Origin: Dugong dugon
Taxonomy: Eukaryota; Chordata; Mammalia; Sirenia; Dugongidae
Direction: 5' to 3'
Assembly (NCBI GenBank): GCA_030035585.1
Contig: CM057472.1
Location: forward strand, 88,223,601 to 88,287,600
Length of the DNA stretch: 64,000 nt
Shown here: positions 21,164-32,968 of the stretch, in pieces
Layout of the letters: each line of letters begins with the position of its first letter
Numbering within the stretch: position 1 is the stretch's first letter
The notes under the pieces: model-generated
The model's input: the letters and a program-made list of their open reading frames with translations, nothing else
Told to the model about the DNA's origin: nothing
The model's database searches: none
Program-made: the position numbers and the translations under genes

Positions 21164-23460
21164 ACCAACTAGCTAAGTGACTTTGAGCAAAGCTACCAAT
21201 AATGAGGTTGGGCTGAGCTAGGTCTTATCCTGGTCCAACCTTCTATACCGATTCCCCAGTTGGCTTCCCTGTTCCATTCAAAGAGGTTAAAGAAAAAGCA
21301 TGGCATTTCCGAGGCATGTTTTGTGATATTTCAGTGAAATGTTGAAATAAGCAATGTCAGCAGCCTTATGTTTTCACTAATGGTATGGTATACCTTATGA
21401 ATAAACAACACCAGTCTCTCTTGTTGCTCATTCTCATTTGCAGTAAATTTATAAAGTCGTAACTCTACAGTGCTTCTTGACAGAGATTCTGGAAGGGGAA
21501 AAATGAAGTGCAGTTGTTTGCTAACATCTGGGTGGGTGCACTTTTTGCACATGAGTATGGCCCAGAGGAGAATTGTTCCGAGGTAAAAAGATAATCTGAT
21601 TCATAACTCTACCTGGAGGCATTAAAGAAGCTGTTAGATGGTTCCTTCATTGACAAATCTGAGTCCCAGGAAGCTTATGGAAGTGAAATTTAGACATGTT
21701 TTAGGGAAATTTTTACAATCTTTTTGAGAGGAAGGCTTTCACGATACTTTTGCAAATCTCTTTTTTGCATTTACTGCACAGCATCCAGAGACCTAGGCTA
21801 AATTGTTCTGTTTCTCTTGTCTAATTTAGTCTTGTGACTTAGAAACTTACAAGTTGGGCTGTAGTAAAGATTTACTTTATAATGTCAGATAAATTCTGAT
21901 TGTCTCTCCCCCAACTCAGTTTCTGCACATGGGCGAGCGGTATCTTGGAAGTTTTCTCTAAGGCGTCATAATGAATTTACAGTGTGGAGTGGAGTCACTG
22001 AATACAGATGTGTTACTATTGGTATGGTTATAGTATTTCCATTCCCTTACATCAAAATGGTCCTCAGTTATCATTTTGTAGCATGTCAATACTTCATGTA
22101 CCTCTACAAATAATAACATGAGGAACTAGACTTGGTATTGTGAAGGATAAGGGGACAGAAAAATAAGAGAGAAGGAAAAAGGGTATCAAGTGTCTGAGAA
22201 CCAGAAAAGAAGATTTGAGCATCTTTGATAGAACTGCTAAATGGAACTTATTTGTTGATGATATTTTCCATAATCATAGCTAGATGACCAAACAGAATCC
22301 TAAAGAAACTGAATTTTAGAGGTAGAATGGATCTAGGACGAGATCTGTCTTTGTGATGGAAATGAAGTAATAGAGACCCAGGAGTCTGCTAAGGACAGAG
22401 AAGGGACTAGAACCCTGGCTTCCTAACCCCAGACATGGACTTCTCCTTCTATGCCTTGCTGAGAATTGAGGAAAGAAATGATTAAAGGAAAGTCACCCTT
22501 TTAAAAAACAATATCATGTTGTTGGGAGCTGAAAATCATACCCATGCTCTCTTTGGGGTGCATTGGAAATCAATTTATTTTCTTTTATTTTAATAAAAAA
22601 CTTTTTGAAAATGGGGCCAATATTTCTTTAAAATTAACTTAAAAAAAAAAAAGAAAAGAAAACAATCAACAAAATAAAACAACTAACCTGATACTTAAAC
22701 CAGGCAGGTTGGATGAATTGATTATCAGCTTAGAAACTTTTAATTTTAAGCACAGGCAATTCCCCTCAAAATACTGTTTATAGTCATTGGGGAAGTTTAC
22801 ATGTTTTGCTAAGGGCTTTACAATATCTCTTTAGTTGAGAGAAACACTAAATATGAGGTAAATATTAATGTTTTCTTTGTCAGAAAATTAAAATACTCTA
22901 TCTGGATAATAATGTTTGATTATAGAACTATTTCTGCATAACTTGATTCCATAATAATAATAATTTGACTAGCAGAATTTTCTTTAAATTGCTTGATTTG
23001 CTACTTTTTTTTACCCTTACCATGTTAGTCCTAAAAAGAATAAATATGAAATCTGAAACAGACGGAATTGCTCTTTTAATGGACTGGTACAACTTAGTTA
23101 CATTAGTGAGGTGTTCCATGATTATGTAATCTAAATTACCTATCGGTTATAAATATCGCTTTCTTGAATGGAGAACTTACCAGATGTGCTGCACAAAACA
23201 GAGTTTTATGTGCATGGTCCTATTATTTCCTGGTTTAAAGATGAGGACAGCAAGGCTTGAGTTATGAAATGTGTTTAAGTCCAGGGAGAGAAATGACTTT
23301 TGTTTTGTCCCTTGTTGAAAAACTCCCTAGGCCTTTGAAATACAGTAAACTAAATATGGATGTTGTTGTTATTCTCTGAAGATTCAAGTTCATGCAGTAT
23401 AGGAACTTTATCATTTTGATCCTCAAATACATGAGATAGCTGACAAGGAGAAAGAGAACT
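21164..23460. other. Unique DNA, AT-rich
   Basis: No gene is identified across 2.3 kb. A run of A and AG-rich sequence lies at about 22,640-22,670. Frames at 21331-21552, 22928-23119 and 23262-23501 are short and unsupported. CpG-containing unique sequence at about 21,930-21,970 (GGGCGAGCGG, AAGGCGTCA) stands out only mildly. Confidence 0.5.
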
Positions 23461-23579
23461 GCCTTGAGGTCACAGATACCTACGTCCAATTCTAACATCA
23501 AGGAGGAGCTGCATAGCTTTGGCCAAGTTATCTTGTTTCTATATTTGCAGTGTTGTTGGGAAAATTAAAAATAACTTCC
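23461..23579 (+). repeat. MIR, left part (split by L1)
   Basis: 'ccaattctaac', 'agctgcatagctttggccaagttatcttgttt' and 'gttgttgggaaaattaaaaataacttcc' are MIR 5' and core parts. The remainder resumes after the L1, at 26906. Together they read as a single MIR. Confidence 0.8.
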
Positions 23580-24074
23580 ACCAAAAAGGAAATCAAGAAA
23601 GCAATACCATTTACAAAAGCCTTCCAAAAGATAAAATACCTAGAAATAAACCTAATGGGAATGTGAAAGACTTATACAATGAAAACTATCAAACACCACT
23701 GTAAGAGACTAAAAGAGACCTACATAAATGAAAGAACATTCTGTGCTCATGGATTGGAAGACTTAATAGTGTGAAAATGTTAATGCTTTCCAAAGCATTC
23801 TATAGACAAAGTGCAATCCTGATTCAAATTCAAACAGTATTCTTTACTGAAATGGAAAAACTAATCACTGACTTCATGTGGAAAGGAAAGAGGCCATGAA
23901 TAGCTAAAGCAATATTGAAGAAGAAGAACAAAGTAGGAGGCCTCACCCTTCTCAGTCTCAAAACATGCTATACAGCTACAGTGATGAAACTGCCTGGTAC
24001 TGGTTCAGTAATCGACACATCAACCAGTGGAATAGAATGGAGAGTTCAGAAATAAAGCCATCTGTCTATAGACA
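23580..24074 (+). mobile_element. L1 LINE ORF2 3' portion (segment 1)
   Basis: The 5'-truncated L1 begins inside the C-terminal region of ORF2. Translation gives 'KKEIKKAIPFTKAFQKIKYL' followed by 'INLMGM*KTYTMK', which is the typical L1 ORF2 stretch, with stops. The TSD (23567-23579 and 26893-26905, AAAAATARCTTCC, one mismatch) brackets the whole L1, including its later passengers. Confidence 0.93.
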
Positions 24075-24259
24075 GGAACCCTGCTGATAGTGTTAAGAGC
24101 TCGGTTGCTAACTAAAAAGTCGGCAGTTTGAATCCATCAGCCACTCCTTGGAAACCCTATGGGGCAGTTCTACTCTGTCCTATACGGTTACTGTGAGTTG
24201 GAATCAACTCAATGGCAATGGGTTTGGTTTTGTTGTTGTTGTTGTTTTATATATAGACA
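24067..24259 (+). mobile_element. AfroSINE, type A, plus strand, inside L1, TSD TATAGACA
   Basis: The SINE is 24075-24251, and TATAGACA at 24067-24074 and 24252-24259 is its TSD. The 'gttaagagctcggttgctaactaaaaagtcggcagtttgaatccatcagccactccttggaaaccctatggggcag' arrangement is type A. The tail 'gggtttggttttgttgttgtt' has grown to a (GTT)n run. Confidence 0.95.
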
Positions 24260-25478
24260 ATTTATTTTCTACAGGGGTCAAATTCCATTCAATGGGTAAG
24301 AGAGTCTCTTTAACAAATGGAGCTGGTAAAATTGATATCCACTTGTGTAAAAATGAGACAGAATTCATACCTCCCACCATACACAAAACTCACTCAAAAT
24401 GGATCAAATATTAAATATTCGATCCTAAATGTTAAAGCTAAAACTATAATGTTCTTGGAGAAAACATAGGTACAAAACCATGAGACCTAATTTTTGTAGA
24501 CAGATTAACAAACTAAACTACAAATGCACCAAAAGCAGAATACAAATTAGATAACTAGAACCTCATAAAAATATAATACTTATGCTCATCAAAAGAGTAA
24601 AAAAACAATATACAGACTGGGAAAAAATCTTCTGAGATGACGTCTCTGGTGAAGATCTAATTTCCAAAATACAAAACTTCAATAACTCAACAATAAAAAG
24701 ACAAATAAACTAATTAAAAAATTGGCAAAGGAGGTAGACACTTCACCAAAGAGGATGTTCAAGCAGCCAACAAAAATATGAAAAGATGCTGTCTATCATT
24801 AGCCATTAGAGAGATGCAAATCAAAATTATAATGAGACACCATCTCACTCATGCTAAAATGGCATTGATGAAAAAACAAAACAAACAAAAACAGAAAACA
24901 GCAAATGTTGGCAAAGATATGGGGAGACTGAAACCCTTATCTACTCCAGGTGGAAATGCAAAATTGAACAAACACTATGGATATTCCTCAAAAAAATAGA
25001 AATAGAGCTACCTTACAATAAGCAAAATGTGGTACATACATACAATGGAATACTATGCAGCCATAAACAAATACGAGTTCCCAAAATATCTTAGAACATG
25101 GATGAACCTAGAGGACATTATGCTCAGTGAAATAAGTCAATCACAAAAGGACAAATATTGTATGATCTCACTTTTATAAAATGACAATAACAGCTATATA
25201 TACAGAGACCAGCATTCATTGGTAGTTACCAGGGGTGCGTGGGTGGGATTCATTCTCTAGACAGTAGTCACTTTTTATTTATGGTGATGGGAAAGGTGGC
25301 ACTGTATGTTGGAGACGTAGGTACAGCTTAACAAAGGTAACTGATGCCATTAGGTTATACACACATACACAAGATTTTTTGGTAAATACTGTGTTATATA
25401 TAATTTTATAACACAACCAAAATATATATGTGTGCATATGTAGGTATACATATATATGTATATGTATATATATGTATA
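24260..25478 (+). mobile_element. L1 LINE ORF2 end and start of 3'UTR (segment 2)
   Basis: The L1 continues: the ORF2 C-terminal region, including 'caatggaatactatgcagccataaac' and 'ttatgctcagtgaaataagtcaatcacaaaaggac', ends near 25,190. A 3'UTR follows whose TATATG-rich stretch carries the LTR insertion. Stops and deletions make the ORF dead. Confidence 0.92.
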
Positions 25479-25991
25479 TGTCTTAGTCATCTAGTGCTGC
25501 TATAACAGAAATACCACAAGTGGATGGTTTCAACAAAGAGAAATTTTTTCTCTCACAGTTCAGTAGGCTACAAGTCCAAATTCAGGACATCAGCTCCACG
25601 AGAAGGCTTTCTCTCTGTCGGTTCTGGAGGAAGGTCCTTGTGATGCATCAGTCTTCCCTTGGTCTGGAAGCATCTCAGCACAGGGACCTCAGGTCCAAAG
25701 GACGCAGTGTGCTCCTGGCACTGCTTTCTTGGTGGTATGAGGTTCCCATGTGTCTCTGCTCACTTCTCTCTTTTATATTTCTAAAGAGATTGGCTTAAGA
25801 CACTATCCAATCTTGTATACCTCATCAGTATAACTGCCACTAATCCATCTTATTAGGTCATAGTGATTGAATTTACAACACATAAAGAAATCACATCAGA
25901 TTACAAAATGGTACAATTATGCAATACTGGGAATCATGACCCAGCCAAGGTGAAAGATATTTTTTTGGGGGACACAATTCAATCCATGATA
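25479..25991 (-). mobile_element. Solo LTR of MaLR/ERVL type, 5-bp TSD GTATA
   Basis: The same family as the copy at 19005-19524, colinear over its length by eye. It lies in a TATATG microsatellite of the L1 3'UTR. GTATA at 25474-25478 and 25992-25996 is the TSD. Minus-strand start is TATCATGGATTGAATTGTG (G-to-A at base 2) and the end is ...GACTAAGACA. There is no internal gene content. Confidence 0.88.
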
Positions 25992-26070
25992 GTATATATG
26001 TATGTGTGTGTGAGTGTGTGTGTGTGTGTGTATATATATGTATGTATGAACCTATGTATATACATATAAT
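25992..26070 (+). repeat. (TG/TATG)n microsatellite in the L1 3'UTR
   Basis: TATATG, TGTG and TATGTA units continue those before the LTR at about 25,420-25,478. The microsatellite was one tract before the LTR landed. Confidence 0.92.
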
Positions 26071-26892
26071 AAAACAATTAAGAGCCACAGGATCTGATAC
26101 TTCTTAGACATAACCAATCACCTCATGAGATTAATTTACTTGATTTGGAGACTTAGGGTTATAGTCTCATGGGACAACTTGGTCAATTGGCATAATACAG
26201 TTCATAAAGTTTATGTTCTACATCCTAGTCTGGTGAGTAGCATCTGGGGTTTTAAAAGCTTGTGTGTGGCCGTCTAAGATACAACTATTGGTCCCTACTC
26301 ATCTGGAGCAAAAGAGAAAGAAGAAAACTCAAGATTCAGATATGGAACTGGTCTACAGGACTAATTGTCCCCATGAACCATGGCCTCCTCTACCCTGAGA
26401 CCAGAAGAACTAGATAGTGCTTGGCTACCACTACCATACGTTCTGATTGGGACCACAATAGTTGGATCCTGGTAGAAAGAGAGAAAAATGTGGGATAGAA
26501 CTCAAAAAGTCCAAACTTACTGGACTCACTGAGACAGGAGGAATCCCCAAAACTATTTCCCTGAGATATTCTTTAAGCCTTGAGCTGAAACTATGCCCTG
26601 AAGTCACCTTTTCGCTAAATAGAAGGTTAGCTCATAAAGTAATGAATATCATCCTTGAGTATTGCGCTCTTTTTAAAATTGGTCAACAAATAGTCGAAAT
26701 CATAGACGAGAAGATTGGAGCAATGTGAGACTAGGTTAACGGGAATGGAACAACTAGAAGGCCAGTGCTGATAATGTTGATACAATGTGAAGAATGTAAC
26801 CAATGTCACTAAACAGTATGTGTAGAAATTGTTGAATGGGAAGCTGTTTGGCTATGTACATGTCTACCAAAAATGCAAAAAATACTTCAAAA
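26071..26892 (+). mobile_element. L1 3'UTR (segment 3)
   Basis: 'gtgagtagcatctggggttttaaaagcttg', 'ctaccctgagaccagaagaactagat', and 'accaatgtcactaaacagtatgtgtag' match the L1 3'UTR copy at 47.8-49.0 kb. They also match the reverse complement of the minus-strand L1 at 61.9-62.9 kb. The poly(A) sits at about 26,889-26,897, next to the TSD. Confidence 0.9.
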
Positions 26893-26957
26893 AAAAATAG
26901 CTTCCGTAAAGTGCCTGTGCCTGGCAAAGTGTATATGTTCAATAAATGTTACTGATT
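26893..26957 (+). repeat. MIR, right part (after L1 insertion)
   Basis: After the TSD copy (26893-26905), 'gtaaagtgcctgtgcctggcaaagtgtatatgttcaataaatgtt' completes the MIR cut at 23579. Confidence 0.82.
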
Positions 26958-27161
26958 TTTTTTTTTACTGCTGATACTCTGATTTAGCTGCATAAACACA
27001 AAGCGATGAAGATTAATAAGCAAAATCTCTACCGAACTTACAGCATTCCTAGATATTTGTTGCCTAAAATATATTTCTGAGAAACTTAGCATTTGCTTCT
27101 TTCTTCCAAAATCTGAGAGAAACTACAATAACAATAACAAAGTCCACTTACTTAAACCTCC
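26958..27161. other. Unique DNA
   Basis: A short AT-rich stretch, including a T run at about 26,957-26,967. Nothing else is assigned. Confidence 0.5.
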
Positions 27162-27412
27162 AATTGGTTGGAAAAACAAAAACAAACAAACAAAAAACAA
27201 ACTATCGCTGTCAAGTTAATTCCAAGTCGTGGTGACCCCCGGTGTGTCAGAATAGAATTGTGCTCCATAGGGTTTTCAAAGGCTGATTTTTCAGAAGTAG
27301 GCTGCCAGGTCGTTCTTCCAAGGCACGTTTAGGTGGACTCAAACCTCCAACCTTTCAGTTAACAGCCAAGAATATTAACCATTTACATCATCCAGGGACT
27401 CCCAGTTGGTTG
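27162..27412 (-). mobile_element. AfroSINE, type B, minus strand, with TSD
   Basis: The element is about 27171-27403. AATTGGTTG (27162-27170) and AGTTGGTTG (27404-27412) form a 9-bp TSD with one mismatch. The minus strand opens 'gagtccctggatgatgtaaatggttaa'. The tail is preceded on the plus strand by an A-rich run with AAAC units. Confidence 0.93.
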
Positions 27413-28276
27413 CCTTCTGGTTAACTGCCCTTTTGCTAGACTGATGGTGTGTTGGTAGCTGGTTTTAGAGGAACCCTGAGCATTCAGTATTAGAAAGTTC
27501 TTGCTGACTAGTGAAGCTAAGGATACAAGGGATTCTAGTTTCTGAAATACATACTCTTCCCAAAACCTATCCAACGGGTCCTTGTCACTTGAGGTCACTT
27601 CAGACTTTTCAGAAAAGAGCAAAGGACAGTGGCTTCTGCAGCAGGGAAGCAGGGACACTTGCATGATGAGCCCAGAAGGACATAACTCTAGAGGCTTACA
27701 GCCCAAGACACTTGCTTGTTGCAGGTCACAACCCTATGTATGTCCCCAGGTGATAAGATGTAAGAAAAACATCTATTGGCCTAACCTTTGAGGCTAAGAA
27801 ATCACAATTGCCTATGTCTCATTTCTCTTTCCTTTTGCTTTGTTTCATCTGCTGTGAATGACCCCTATTTTCTCATTGCTGTCTTACGGCAATAAAAAAA
27901 ATGAACTCCCACCGTGCAAATTTCATACTATTCTCTTTGGCTTGGAGGGAAGCTGCTACGCAAAAAATCCTGGATTTTCTTTTCCCCCAAAACTTATGAG
28001 AAATGACAGGCTCTATGAGCAACCCTTATAAGCTGTCCATCTGAAGCTGGGGTCCCCTCTGTCACCTCCCTAGAGCTCCAGTTAAGGGAAGCAATTCGCT
28101 TCACATTTGTGCAAATTAGACATCATGATTCTACTAGGCTCACCTCTGCAGAAATAATGGACAACTATCTCAAAAGTTACTGGCCTCAGCTAAGAGGTAT
28201 CTTCTCCCCCAAGCCAGGTGGGAGTGTTCCCCTGAAGCACTACACAACTCTACCTCTGCTCTTGGGCAGGATACTT
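27413..28276. other. Unique DNA
   Basis: Overlapping open frames of 107 codons (minus) and 69 codons (plus) at 27383-27791 have no recognisable features. I see no repeat. Confidence 0.5.
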
Positions 28277-28515
28277 TGGAGCAAGAATACCAACACCAAA
28301 TCAGTTGCCATGGAGTCAATTTTGACTCTTGACTACCACATATACGCCAGAGTAGAACTGTGCTCCATATGGTTTTCAATGGCACATATTTTTCAAAAGT
28401 AGATCACCCAGCCTTTCTTTTGAGGTCCTCTGGGTGGACTCAAACCTCCAGCCTTTTCCTTAGCAGCTGTGCATGTTAACCATTTGCATCACTTAGGGAC
28501 TCTGGAGCAAGAATA
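28277..28515 (-). mobile_element. AfroSINE, type B, minus strand, perfect 13-bp TSD
   Basis: The SINE is 28290-28502. TGGAGCAAGAATA occurs at 28277-28289 and again at 28503-28515. Minus-strand 'gagtccctaagtgatgcaaatggttaac' opens the element, and the tail matches RTE ('caaaattgactccatggcaactg' at the end). Confidence 0.96.
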
Positions 28516-28539
28516 ACACTGCAGTATGTTAGCTGAAGG

Positions 28540-28612
28540 AGCCCCAGTGGTACAGTGGTTGAGAGCTCGGCTGTTAACCAAAAGGTCAGCAGTTCTAATC
28601 CACCAGCTGCTA
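28540..28612 (+). mobile_element. AfroSINE head fragment, type A, plus strand
   Basis: 'ggagccccagtggtacagtggttgagagctcggctgttaaccaaaaggtcagcagttctaatccaccagctgct' is a complete tRNA-like head. The body and tail are absent. The fragment opposes the minus-strand SINE 25 bp upstream. Confidence 0.92.
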
Positions 28613-29344
28613 GGTGTTTGTTAGAAAATTAAAAGCAAAAACAGCTACGTAGAACAGGCTGGTTTTTAAAGCAAAGCAGGACTTCGGTGTGTTTGAAATT
28701 TAGACCAGTTGATGGTCTGCAGGCGCCCCTGAGTCCTTTGTATAACCTGGGGAGAGCCTGCAGCAAACAGGTGGTAGCTAGTTCCAACATTCTCAGAATG
28801 GAAACAGGGTGGAACTCCTGTTTGACAGAGCCAGTCCTGTTCAGATCTGCCCAAATTTCTCTCCTGCCAGCAAACAGCTCCATTACCTCCCTGATTGCTC
28901 TCTGTTGTGAGGAGAAGGTCGTTGGTGCTTAGGGCTTCTAGGGTACCCTTCTACGCAAGCAGTAGGTGTCTTTGCAAGGCAAACTGCAGCAGGAAGATTT
29001 TGAAGGCAGGAGGACACTTTTCATCTTTGTAGTCCCCAGCCGGGACATTGGTTCACAGTGCAGTACAAGCAGTTTCAAAGTTATCTCCCACGCTGATAGG
29101 AATGTGATAACAGGGAGCGGAGAGGTGCCATAATGATTTCCTTTCAAATGGCTGCCTCACCATTTACCTTTGCACACTGTCAAAGACTGATATGGTCAGG
29201 AGTTAGCAGTGGCATGGAATAATTAATCTTGCTCTGGGGAAGTAAGTGTCTCATTTGTCTCTGGAGAAATTAGCACTGCATTGATAGGAAAAGGAGATGA
29301 TTGAATGGGAAAGGGATGGGTGTGTGGTCTTTGTAATGCCAGTG
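28613..29344. other. Unique GC-richer DNA, enhancer-like
   Basis: A non-repetitive 700-bp stretch of relatively higher GC than the surroundings, with no coding frame carrying a domain. Overlapping frames of 62-84 codons run on both strands. It is one of the better places in the window to look for a conserved non-coding element. Confidence 0.45.
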
Positions 29345-29470
29345 CCTAATTGTAGCATTGATTCATCATGTGGTGTTTTGATTGAGCACCTACTATGTGT
29401 CAGGCGTTAGAGATATTGATGATTCCTGCACTGAAGTAGCTCAGACTTTCTTGAGGATTAGACCTTATTT
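29345..29470 (+). repeat. L2 fragment
   Basis: 'gattgagcacctactatgtgtcaggcgttagagatattgatgattcctgc' is the common L2 module. Confidence 0.7.
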
Positions 29471-29565
29471 CTAAATGTTTGTTACCTTGGAAAAATGCCT
29501 AAGGCTGCCTTAGTGATGCTTTCATCATCATCTAAGGAACACCTGAATTTCCCTGAGTGTCCATA

Positions 29566-29762
29566 TTAAAGCCAGTTGCTGTCAAGTCAGTTCTGACTCA
29601 TGGTGATCTCATGTGTGTCAGAGTAGAGCTGTGCTCAGTAGCTGATTTTTCACGACTAGAGTGTCAGGCCTTTCTTTTGAGGCGTCTCTGGGTGGACTTG
29701 AACCTCCAACCTTTTCGTTAGCAGCCAAAGTGTTAACAGTTTGCACTACCCAGGGACTAATA
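29566..29762 (-). mobile_element. AfroSINE, type B, minus strand
   Basis: The minus-strand order is 'gtccctgggtagtgcaaactg', 'aaaggttggaggttcaagtcc', 'agaaaggcctgacactc', 'cacacatgagatcaccatgagtcagaactgacttgacagc'. There is no clear TSD. Confidence 0.92.
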
Positions 29763-30215
29763 CCTATATTAGATTTTGTAAAGGCTCAACTGGTATAACA
29801 AAGAACTTCCCTCTTCCACCACCGATCTGCAGTGACTTAATAAGATAGATAGATATTTTTTTCTTAAGTGACAACTAAAAGGTAAAAGACCCAATGATAA
29901 TGGATACATTCTTCCAATCCCAACATGTGGTTCCCATCTCTGGATAAAAGTCTTTCCTACTTTCCAACCACTGGGAAGAGGATAGCAGAGAGAGCATGTC
30001 TGATACCTTTTAACGCTAAGACCCAGAAGTAGCACTTATCACTTTGCTTACATCTCATAAGGTAACACCTGTCTGCAAAGCAAGGAAGGGAAGAAATACA
30101 GTCACTAGCTGGATGGCCATGTACCTTGCAGAAAACCAGTTGGGATGTTCTATCTCTAAAGGAAAGAAGGGGCAACTAGATATTGGGGGCAGTTAGCAAT
30201 CTCTGGCTCAGAGAT
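29763..30215. repeat. Probable old eutherian dispersed repeat, family not named
   Basis: Words such as 'taacgctaagacccagaagtagcacttatcac', 'gggaagaaatacagtcactagctggatggccatg' and 'gggggcagttagcaatctctggct' resemble a diverged family that recurs in eutherian genomes. I cannot assign it with confidence. Confidence 0.4.
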
Positions 30216-32318
30216 CTTGGTAAGTACTTTTTACTGCTCTAAGTTTCAGACATCTTATCTCTTGTATGAGGGACTCAAAGGAAGTCATTGCTATGGCCCC
30301 TTTCACCTCCAAAGTCAAAATAACAGCATAAGGCTCCTCCTTCTTCCCTTGGTTCTGCCATGCAGTAGATTTAGTGATGGGCTGTGTGCTGAATATGTTG
30401 TTTTGAACCTGTTTCCTTTATTTGGAAACATCAGGTGCTGGCCATGCACTGGCTTCCAATGAGAACAGGGCATGGTTCTAAGAAGTAATTTGTGAAAAGA
30501 GCCAAGCCTGTAATTCTCCTTTGAGGCTGTAAATGGACTGATTGGGCCAAGAAAAACAATGGTGTGGTCCATGTTAGCCAGAAACAAGATGTTAGGTTTG
30601 GACAGTGGTTGGTAGTCAGGGAAGCACCTCTGCTGTAGAGAGATGGACAATGGCTTGCTTCTTGAAAAGCAAATGGGATCTTGGCCCAGGCAGGAAAGCA
30701 TAGGACCAAGGGAAGCGTATAAATTCTCCTTAAAAAGACCAAGACAAAAAGCCAGCTTAGACCACCACGGAGTCTAAAAATAAATGGCTTCTCCAGTTTT
30801 TTTTTTTTTTTTTTTACTGGTCTTTCCAGTTGGTGAACCCAAGAAGAAGGAATAGTGTTTTGATAAGGCTACAGCTTTCCAGCCTGTGCCTTTGTTACAC
30901 TGGTGAGCCACACCAGTGTGCAGAAAATTAATCCCTTTATGCCTCGGGGTAGCTGAGTGGGGCCTGAGTTCACCCTAGTCCCTGGCCAGGTCCCCTCCAA
31001 CCATACCATCCTCCTCCATTTCCCTCATTCTCTGTGTATGCTGCAATTTGGAAAAGATTGGAAAGCACTGATAGAAGCTACCAATTAGAATCAGTTCACA
31101 CTAGATGCTTGGGAATTAGCTTAGCTGGTCACTATGGTGATTTAAATAAATTGTCTTATCCAGATGCATTGGCCAATCAAGTCTGGCATTTCAATTTTCC
31201 CTATAACGTGAACTGTGGAAAGAGGTTCATTATAATAATTAAGGAAGATTTATGCAGTGAGTACTTTTTTTTTTTCCTCTGTAACCTGTTACACTGCTGG
31301 TATTTTACAGCAAAAAATGAGTGCTAGATATTAATTATTTAATTTCAAAAATATGCTCCTGACTGAGTTATTTTTAAGTTAGAATTGAATAAACGGAAAT
31401 ATTTTGGATGAACCAAATTAGAGCAATTATTTAATGGAGACTTGTTGCAAATTCTTCAGTAAACTGAACAAGCACTCGCCTTCCCTAACGACCTAAATAT
31501 TAGCCTTGACCCAGTGTGTACACTGGACATTTGACCTTAGGCAAATGTTTCATCTCTCTGTAATGAACTTTCTATGGCTGTGAAATGAGCTTCAGCAGGG
31601 ATGAGGGCATTAGCTATGTGATCTCAGTGCCTACACTACCGTTCTGATTCCATGTTGCTTCTTTGGAAAAATCTACAACTCAGAAATATAGTGAATGAAC
31701 ATCTCCTGAGTACAGGAAGACAGTGTGTGGTTGCTACAGAGTGCAGTTTCTGTGGTTGGACTAGAAAAAAAAAAAAAACAGTTGTGTTTTCCGAGATCTT
31801 GACTGTGCAGAGTAGATCCAATGAACAGAGCAAGCCACAGCCACTTGTTCTACTTTAGACTGGCTTGATTCTCAAGAAATCTCCCAAATTGCAACAATGC
31901 TGAAATGTCTATTAGCTATGATGGAGACACCTCATAAATTGTTAAACAGACATAGCTCAAGTTTAAAGAATTGCCTTTATTCTGAGCAGCGATTTTACTT
32001 GTGTTTCAGTCATTCCTTCAGATTTTTTATTTAAAAGATTTCACAGAAGCATCTTGCAAAATGGTAAATAATAAAACATTATTTAAGCTGCACATCCCCT
32101 CCAGGACTGATCATTATGTTTTCCAATTTAACATCCATTCCTTTCAGATGAGGCGTTCTTGCTCAGTTTTTTAAAATGGTCATAAATTGAGAGCTACCAT
32201 TTAAATACAAATAAAGCTCTTAACTAAGAACATGGACTTGTGCTCATTAAATATTTCTACCGTGAGTTTCTTGGCTTTCCTGGTGACCTATCCTTCCCCA
32301 CCCCTGCCCCCAACAGGC
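30216..32318. other. Unique DNA with T runs and a possible regulatory segment
   Basis: No gene is supported. A 128-codon minus frame at 30315-30701 and a 103-codon frame offset from it lack family features. T runs lie at 30797-30815 and about 31,266-31,276. The segment 31,080-31,260 is unique and AT-rich, with GCCAATCA and TTATAATAATTAAGG words. Confidence 0.45.
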
Positions 32319-32373
32319 AGTGTTCATAAAAACCATGAGAATTAATTTTAAAATAAAAATGCATATTAAATAC
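32319..32373 (+). repeat. Copy 1 of a 55-bp dispersed duplicate
   Basis: It starts 'agtgttcataaaaaccatgag' and ends 'tattaaatac'. It matches 34123-34177 with only three differences. The flanks do not match. Confidence 0.9.
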
Positions 32374-32968
32374 CAAAAAATAATTTTCTCTCTTTTATCT
32401 CTGATTTTCTTCTTCTTTTTTTTAAACCACTTCAATTACCTAGATTATTCTCTCTATTATTTCATTCATTATAGTCCCATTTCTAAAGTATCTGCTCTTG
32501 TGGCTTTCCTACAGCATTTAAAACATTCTGGCATTAGTTGAATATAAGCTCTTTATTCCTTCCTTCCTCTCCCTCCTCCCAGTGATCAGGTCCACCTATA
32601 GGGATAAAAGTATAAACTAAATGAATTTGCCGTTCTACTTCTATTTTTGTATCTCTTCTTCCCCCTTCTGCTTCTATTTCTGCCTCCAGTACATTGTATC
32701 TTGGAAAACACGGGGATTTTTTTCTGAGATCGTAGAGTACCACGTACAGTATGCTCACAGCCTTGCTCTCTCTTTTGTTATCATAATTGATCTATCCTGT
32801 ATACCAAGCCCTCGGGATCCCTCTATAGGTCTGATAAAGGAACTCAGTGAACTCATCATCATCAGTAAATGGATAATGTTTATCCTAAATTCAATCTAGT
32901 AATTTATTTATTTTAATAGAAAATTGTAGATCTCTGTGTATGGGGGGGGGGTCCTTTGTATGGGAGGA
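32374..32968. other. Unique DNA
   Basis: AT-rich with T runs at about 32,413. Frames of 62-92 codons are unsupported. A G run at 32,942-32,951 precedes the next SINE. Confidence 0.5.

Noticed and set aside
19005-25991. A single provirus between the two related LTRs
   Set aside because: Both LTRs are in the same orientation 6 kb apart, but each has its own different TSD. The DNA between them is L2, SINE, unique and L1 sequence, not retroviral. They are two solo LTRs.
30315-30742. 128- and 103-codon frames on the minus strand
   Set aside because: They overlap in different frames, have no recognisable domain and no supporting context.
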